Both the position numbers and the translations under genes were made by a program. Under the pieces are notes generated by a model. It saw nothing but the letters and a program-made list of their open reading frames with translations, did not search any database and was not told where the DNA came from. 64,000 bases of DNA, from NCBI GenBank assembly GCA_963728975.1, contig CAVSMF010000001.1, forward strand, positions 2,046,001 through 2,110,000. The letters run 5' to 3'. Shown one piece after another: positions 60,046-64,000 of the stretch (positions are counted from its first letter, which is position 1; every line of letters begins with the position of its first letter). This stretch comes from DATFCK01 sp963728975 (GTDB lineage: Bacteria > Verrucomicrobiota > Verrucomicrobiia > Chthoniobacterales > UBA10450).

Positions 60046-61557
60046 ATGGATTTGAACGGCCAGCAATTGTCTTTAACGGAATTGGCGTCCGTTGCCATCC
60101 AGTCCGCTCCGGTCCAAATCTCACCGGCGGCGCGGCCGCGCATCGCCGCCTCCCGCAAAGTTATTGATGAGATTGTCGCGCGGAACCTCGTTGCCTATGG
60201 GGTGACGACCGGCTTTGGGAAGCTTTCCGATGTGCGCGTGCCCACAGCCGAACTGCGCGATCTCCAGCTTAACCTGGTGCGCAGCCACGCCTGCGGAATC
60301 GGCCAGCCTCTCTCCCAACCGGAAACGCGCGCGATGATGCTGCTGCGGGCGAATGTTCTTACCCTTGGTTTTAGCGGGATCCGCTTCGAGGTCATCGAGA
60401 TGCTTTGTCAAATGCTGAACCGATTCGTGTATCCGGTTGTTCCGGAAAAAGGTTCGGTCGGGGCCAGCGGCGATCTTGCTCCCCTGGCCCATCTTGCTCT
60501 CACCTTGATCGGCGAAGGGGAGGCGTATTTTCAAGGAAGACGAATGGCGAGCGCGGAAGCCCTTCAGCAGGCGGATCTCAAACCACTCCAGCTGGAAGCG
60601 AAAGAAGGACTTGCCCTTCTCAATGGGACCCAGGCCATGCACGCCGTCGGGGGCCTTGCCCTGCTTCGGGCCAAACGCCTGGCCCGGGTGGCGGATGTTT
60701 CCGGAGCAATGACCCTGGAGAGTTTGAAGGATACCCCCGCCGCCTTTGATCCCCGCTTGCAACAGGCCCGTCCTCACCCGGGACAAAAAGCCGCCGCCGC
60801 TCATCTCCTATCCCTTGTCGAGGGAAGCGAAATCAGAGAATCCCATCGCCTGAACGATCCGCGCGTCCAGGATGCTTACAGTCTGCGCTGCATGCCCCAG
60901 GTGCACGGAGCTGTCCGAGGCGCGCTCCATCATTGCGAAGAAGTTCTTCTGATTGAATCCGCGTCTGCCACTGACAATCCGCTTGTCTTCGCCGAAAGTG
61001 GAGACGTGATTTCGGGCGGTAATTTCCACGGTGCTCCGCTTGCTCTGGCCCTCGATTATGCTGCCATTGCCATAACCGACCTCATGACCATCAGCGAAAG
61101 GCGGATCGATCGTATGGTGAATCCGGACAAAAGCGAAGGGCTGCCGGCGTTTCTCGCTCGGAAGCCCGGGTTGGAGTCCGGATTCATGATCGCGCACGTG
61201 GCCGCGGCGGCGCTGTTGAACGAGGCGCGCATCCTTGCTCATCCGGCGAGTATCGACAACGTTTCGACGTCGGGCGGAAAAGAGGATCATGTTTCCATGG
61301 GCATGACCTGCGCCTTGAAATTTCGGTCGATTGTCGAGCTGGCCGAAAATCTCATCGCCATCGAATTGCTCGCGGCGGCGGAAGCGCTGGAATATCGCCG
61401 GCCGCTGAAGGCGGGGCGCGGAGCAGAACGGGCGTTCGCGGCGGTGAGAAACATCGCGCCGGCCCTAACCCGGGATCGTCCGCTCTCCGGCGATATTGCC
61501 CGGGTAGCCGAAGCGATCCGGGAAGGAAACTTCGACAGCGGTTACGAAGCTTTATGA
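60046..61557 (+). CDS. hutH: Histidine ammonia-lyase
   Basis: A 503-residue enzyme from ATG 60046 (a TTG six bases earlier is less likely). It deaminates histidine to urocanate. The MIO prosthetic group forms from Ala-Ser-Gly in GSVGASGDLAPLAHLALTL. YGVTTGFGKLSDV, the HEGLALLNGTQ-equivalent KEGLALLNGTQAMHAVG, RVQDAYSLRCMPQVHGA and TDNPLVF are standard. hutU overlaps its stop by four bases. Confidence 0.95.
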   Translation: MDLNGQQLSLTELASVAIQSAPVQISPAARPRIAASRKVIDEIVARNLVAYGVTTGFGKLSDVRVPTAELRDLQLNLVRSHACGIGQPLSQPETRAMMLLRANVLTLGFSGIRFEVIEMLCQMLNRFVYPVVPEKGSVGASGDLAPLAHLALTLIGEGEAYFQGRRMASAEALQQADLKPLQLEAKEGLALLNGTQAMHAVGGLALLRAKRLARVADVSGAMTLESLKDTPAAFDPRLQQARPHPGQKAAAAHLLSLVEGSEIRESHRLNDPRVQDAYSLRCMPQVHGAVRGALHHCEEVLLIESASATDNPLVFAESGDVISGGNFHGAPLALALDYAAIAITDLMTISERRIDRMVNPDKSEGLPAFLARKPGLESGFMIAHVAAAALLNEARILAHPASIDNVSTSGGKEDHVSMGMTCALKFRSIVELAENLIAIELLAAAEALEYRRPLKAGRGAERAFAAVRNIAPALTRDRPLSGDIARVAEAIREGNFDSGYEAL

Positions 61558-63221
61558 GTGGAAAACGAATTGTTCACGCTCCCCGCGGCCCGGAGCGAAG
61601 CTGCAAAGGCTGGCATCAGGAGGCGGCCATGCGAATGCTGATGAACAATCTCGATCCCGATGTGGCCGAAGATCCAGACCGGCTGGTCGTCTACGGCGGC
61701 ACCGGCCGGGCCGCCCGAAGCTGGGAAGCATTCGAGGCAATCGTGCGCTGTTTACGCGACCTGGAAAACGATGAAACGCTTTTGATCCAATCCGGCAAAC
61801 CGGTTGGACAATTCCAGACCCACCAGGAAGCCCCCCGCGTCTTGATTGCAAATTCGAACCTGGTCGGGCAGTGGTCTAACTACACCGAGTTCAACCGGCT
61901 CGAACGCCTTGGCTTGATCATGTACGGTCAAATGACCGCCGGCTCCTGGATTTACATCGGCAGCCAGGGAATTGTGCAGGGAACCTTCGAGACATTCGCG
62001 TCCGCCGGCCGGAAACATTTCGGCGGCTCGCTCGAAGGAAAATTTGTTCTGAGCGGCGGCCTGGGGGGAATGGGCGGGGCTCAACCCCTGGCTGCGACCA
62101 TGAACGGCGCCATCTTTCTTGGGGTGGAAGTGGATCCTGGGCGGATCGAGAAACGATTAAAGAGCGGGTATTGCCATAAGATCGCCTGGTCGCTGGACGA
62201 AGCGCTCGAGGCGATCGACGTCGCCCGAAAGAAGGGAGAGGCCGTCTCCATCGGATTGGTCGGCAACTGTGCCGATGTCTTGCCGGAAATCGTGAACCGG
62301 GGCGTGGTTCCGGATGTCGTGACCGATCAAACCAGCGCGCACGACGCGTTGAATGGTTATGTGCCGCGGGGAATGCCGCTCGAAGACGCGATTGCGCTGC
62401 GGACGAAGGACCCCGATCGATATATCGGCCAGTCGATGCAATCGATGGCGGTGCACGTCGAGGCCATGCTTGCGCTGCAGAAAAAGGGGGCGGTCGCGTT
62501 TGATTACGGCAATAACATTCGTGCTCAAGCCAAAAAGGCGGGGGTGGAAAGGGCGTTTGATATTCCCGGGTTCGTTCCCGAATACATCCGTCCGTTGTTC
62601 TGCGAGGGGAAAGGACCGTTTCGCTGGGTTGCCTTGAGCGGCGATCCGGAGGACATCGCCCGGACCGATCGGCTTGCCTTGGAGTTGTTTCCGGAAAACA
62701 AGAGCCTGGCCCGCTGGCTGAAACTGGCGAGTGAGCGCATTCACTTTCAAGGGTTGCCGGCAAGGATCTGCTGGCTTGGCTACGGGGAGCGCGCTCAATT
62801 TGGCGTGGCCATGAACGAGCTCGTTAGGCGCGGCGAAATCAAAGGCCCCATTGTGATCGGCCGGGACCATCTCGACGCCGGCTCGGTGGCATCCCCCAAT
62901 CGCGAAACCGAAGGCATGCTCGACGGCAGCGATGCCATTGCCGACTGGCCGCTCCTGAATGCCCTGGTCAACACCGCCGCCGGAGCGTCCTGGGTCTCGA
63001 TCCACAATGGCGGCGGCGTCGGCATCGGCTACTCGCAACATGCCGGCATGGTTGTGGTCGCCGACGGGACGGACAATTCCAAACGCCGTCTCCAGCGGGT
63101 CCTAACCAGCGACCCCGGACTGGGCGTCCTCCGGCATGCCGACGCCGGTTATTCCCGTGCCATCCGGTTTTCCGCCGATCACGGGCTGAAGATTCCGATT
63201 CCGCCGCAACCGCGCGATTGA
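61554..63221 (+). CDS. hutU: Urocanate hydratase
   Basis: A 555-residue NAD-dependent enzyme converting urocanate to imidazolonepropionate. KGWHQEAAMRMLMNNLDPDV and VVYGGTGRAARSW open the protein; LSGGLGGMGGAQPLA binds NAD. VTDQTSAHDALNGYVPRGM and ARICWLGYGERAQFGVAMNE are family hallmarks, and SWVSIHNGGGVGIGYSQHAG is the C-terminal signature. The ftcD-like gene follows 25 bases on, giving the order hutH-hutU-ftcD; hutI is not in the window. Confidence 0.95.
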   Translation: MSGKRIVHAPRGPERSCKGWHQEAAMRMLMNNLDPDVAEDPDRLVVYGGTGRAARSWEAFEAIVRCLRDLENDETLLIQSGKPVGQFQTHQEAPRVLIANSNLVGQWSNYTEFNRLERLGLIMYGQMTAGSWIYIGSQGIVQGTFETFASAGRKHFGGSLEGKFVLSGGLGGMGGAQPLAATMNGAIFLGVEVDPGRIEKRLKSGYCHKIAWSLDEALEAIDVARKKGEAVSIGLVGNCADVLPEIVNRGVVPDVVTDQTSAHDALNGYVPRGMPLEDAIALRTKDPDRYIGQSMQSMAVHVEAMLALQKKGAVAFDYGNNIRAQAKKAGVERAFDIPGFVPEYIRPLFCEGKGPFRWVALSGDPEDIARTDRLALELFPENKSLARWLKLASERIHFQGLPARICWLGYGERAQFGVAMNELVRRGEIKGPIVIGRDHLDAGSVASPNRETEGMLDGSDAIADWPLLNALVNTAAGASWVSIHNGGGVGIGYSQHAGMVVVADGTDNSKRRLQRVLTSDPGLGVLRHADAGYSRAIRFSADHGLKIPIPPQPRD

Positions 63222-63246
63222 TAGGGAACGAAACCTACTTTTCACC

Positions 63247-64000
63247 ATGCAAAAACTGATCGAATGCGTGCCGAATTTTTCTGAAGGCCGCGATCTCGAT
63301 CTCATTCGGCAGATCACGGCGCGATCGAATCAGTGGAAGGAGTTTCCCTGCTGGACGTCGATCCGGGTGCGAGCACCAACCGGACAGTCGTTACGTTTGT
63401 CGGCTCTCCGGAAGCGGCGGTGGAGGCCGCCTTTCGCGGGATCCAAAAAGCCGCGGAACTGATCGACATGAGCAAACAGAAGGGAGCGCATCCGCGCATG
63501 GGCGCAACCGACGTTTGCCCTTTTATTCCGGTCAGCGATGTGAGCTGGGAGGAGGCGATCGCTTGCGCCCGGCAGTTAGGCAAACGGGTTGGGGAGGGAT
63601 TGAATATTCCGGTCTATCTCTACGAAAAAGCGGCCAAGGATCCCTCCCGTTCCAATCTTTCGGTCATTCGAGCCGGCGAGTACGAAGGCTTTTTCGAGAA
63701 GATCAAAGAGAAAGCCTGGAAGCCGGATTTCGGACCGGCCGTATTCAATGCCAGGTCGGGAGCAACCGTCATTGGCGTGCGCGATTTCCTGGTTGCTTAC
63801 AATGTGAACCTGAACACCCGGTCGGTGCGAAGGGCGAACTCGATCGCTTTTGATATCAGGGAAAACGGCCGGATCAAGACGGAGAATGGAAAAATTTCCG
63901 GGAAACCGGTGCTCGACGCCAAAGGCGAACCCGTTCGGATTCCCGGAATGTTGAAGCATGTGAAGGCCATCGGCTGGTATGTCGAGGAATATGGAATCGC
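63247..64000 (+). CDS. ftcD: Glutamate formimidoyltransferase, partial, apparent frameshift
   Basis: The gene starts MQKLIECVPNFSEGRDLDLI and runs off the right edge. It transfers the formimino group of formiminoglutamate to tetrahydrofolate, the last step of this histidine route. After ITA (about 63318) the protein continues in another frame: IESVEGVSLLDVDPGASTNR, then MSKQKGAHPRMGATDVCPFI, IPVYLYEKAAK and SGATVIGVRDFLVAYNVNLN. One missing base in GGCGCG (63318-63323) explains the shift, since ACGGCGGCGATC would read through. No stop occurs in the second frame up to 64000. Confidence 0.85.

Overview
The window is 64 kb of GC-rich bacterial chromosome, densely coded on both strands, with no phage, plasmid or CRISPR content visible. 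The gene families, the DUF6600-type Trp-rich exported protein, the SecD-SecF fusion, the heme cluster with a fused uroporphyrinogen methyltransferase-synthase, the futalosine menaquinone genes and the abundance of short-unit intergenic repeats point to the Verrucomicrobia (Spartobacteria/Chthoniobacterales-like). This is inferred from protein character only; there is no rRNA gene to confirm it.

Layout. 1-8.8 kb: start of smc, an amino-acid permease, an M20 peptidase behind a 30-unit heptamer array, an NlpC/P60 cell-wall hydrolase, queF-queC (preQ0/preQ1, queuosine), a Tat-exported hemerythrin-like protein, a small Cys-tailed protein and apt. 9.0-13.4 kb: hemX-like, hemA, hemC and a cobA-hemD fusion (glutamyl-tRNA to uroporphyrinogen III and precorrin-2). 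13.4-17.6 kb: a chaperone cassette of a divergent GrpE, a lidless Hsp70 and a J-like/FGE-like fusion protein. 17.6-24.4 kb: rpsU, secDF, yajC, a secreted thioredoxin, tgt and an NAD-dependent epimerase-like gene.

24.7-43.4 kb is one str-S10-spc-alpha ribosomal supercluster, all on the plus strand: rpsL, rpsG, fusA, rpsJ, rplCDWB, rpsS, a non-ribosomal exported coiled-coil gene, rplV, rpsC, rplP, rpmC, rpsQ, rplNXE, rpsH, rplFR, rpsE, rplO, secY, adk, map, infA, rpmJ, rpsM, rpsK, rpsD. tuf, rpsN, rpmD, rpoA and rplQ are not in their usual places. Several of its proteins carry Ala/Lys/Pro-rich tails.

43.6-64 kb: a response-regulator receiver, DUF2934-like and holin-like small proteins, trpF, a secretin, an ECF sigma factor, mqnE and mqnA (menaquinone by futalosine), recJ-recG-htrA, a DUF6600-type protein, asd, an L,D-transpeptidase, a tiny lipoprotein and hutH-hutU-ftcD (histidine to glutamate).

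The most unusual feature is a set of intergenic elements made of tandem 7-, 8- or 9-bp units, usually as two inverted arms. Different elements have unrelated unit sequences but the same architecture. Six repeat elements of different families sit inside the ribosomal supercluster, and one heptamer element lies in frame inside tgt. The second is the GrpE/Hsp70/J-FGE cassette. recJ, the L,D-transpeptidase gene and ftcD each show single-base frame breaks that may be sequencing errors.
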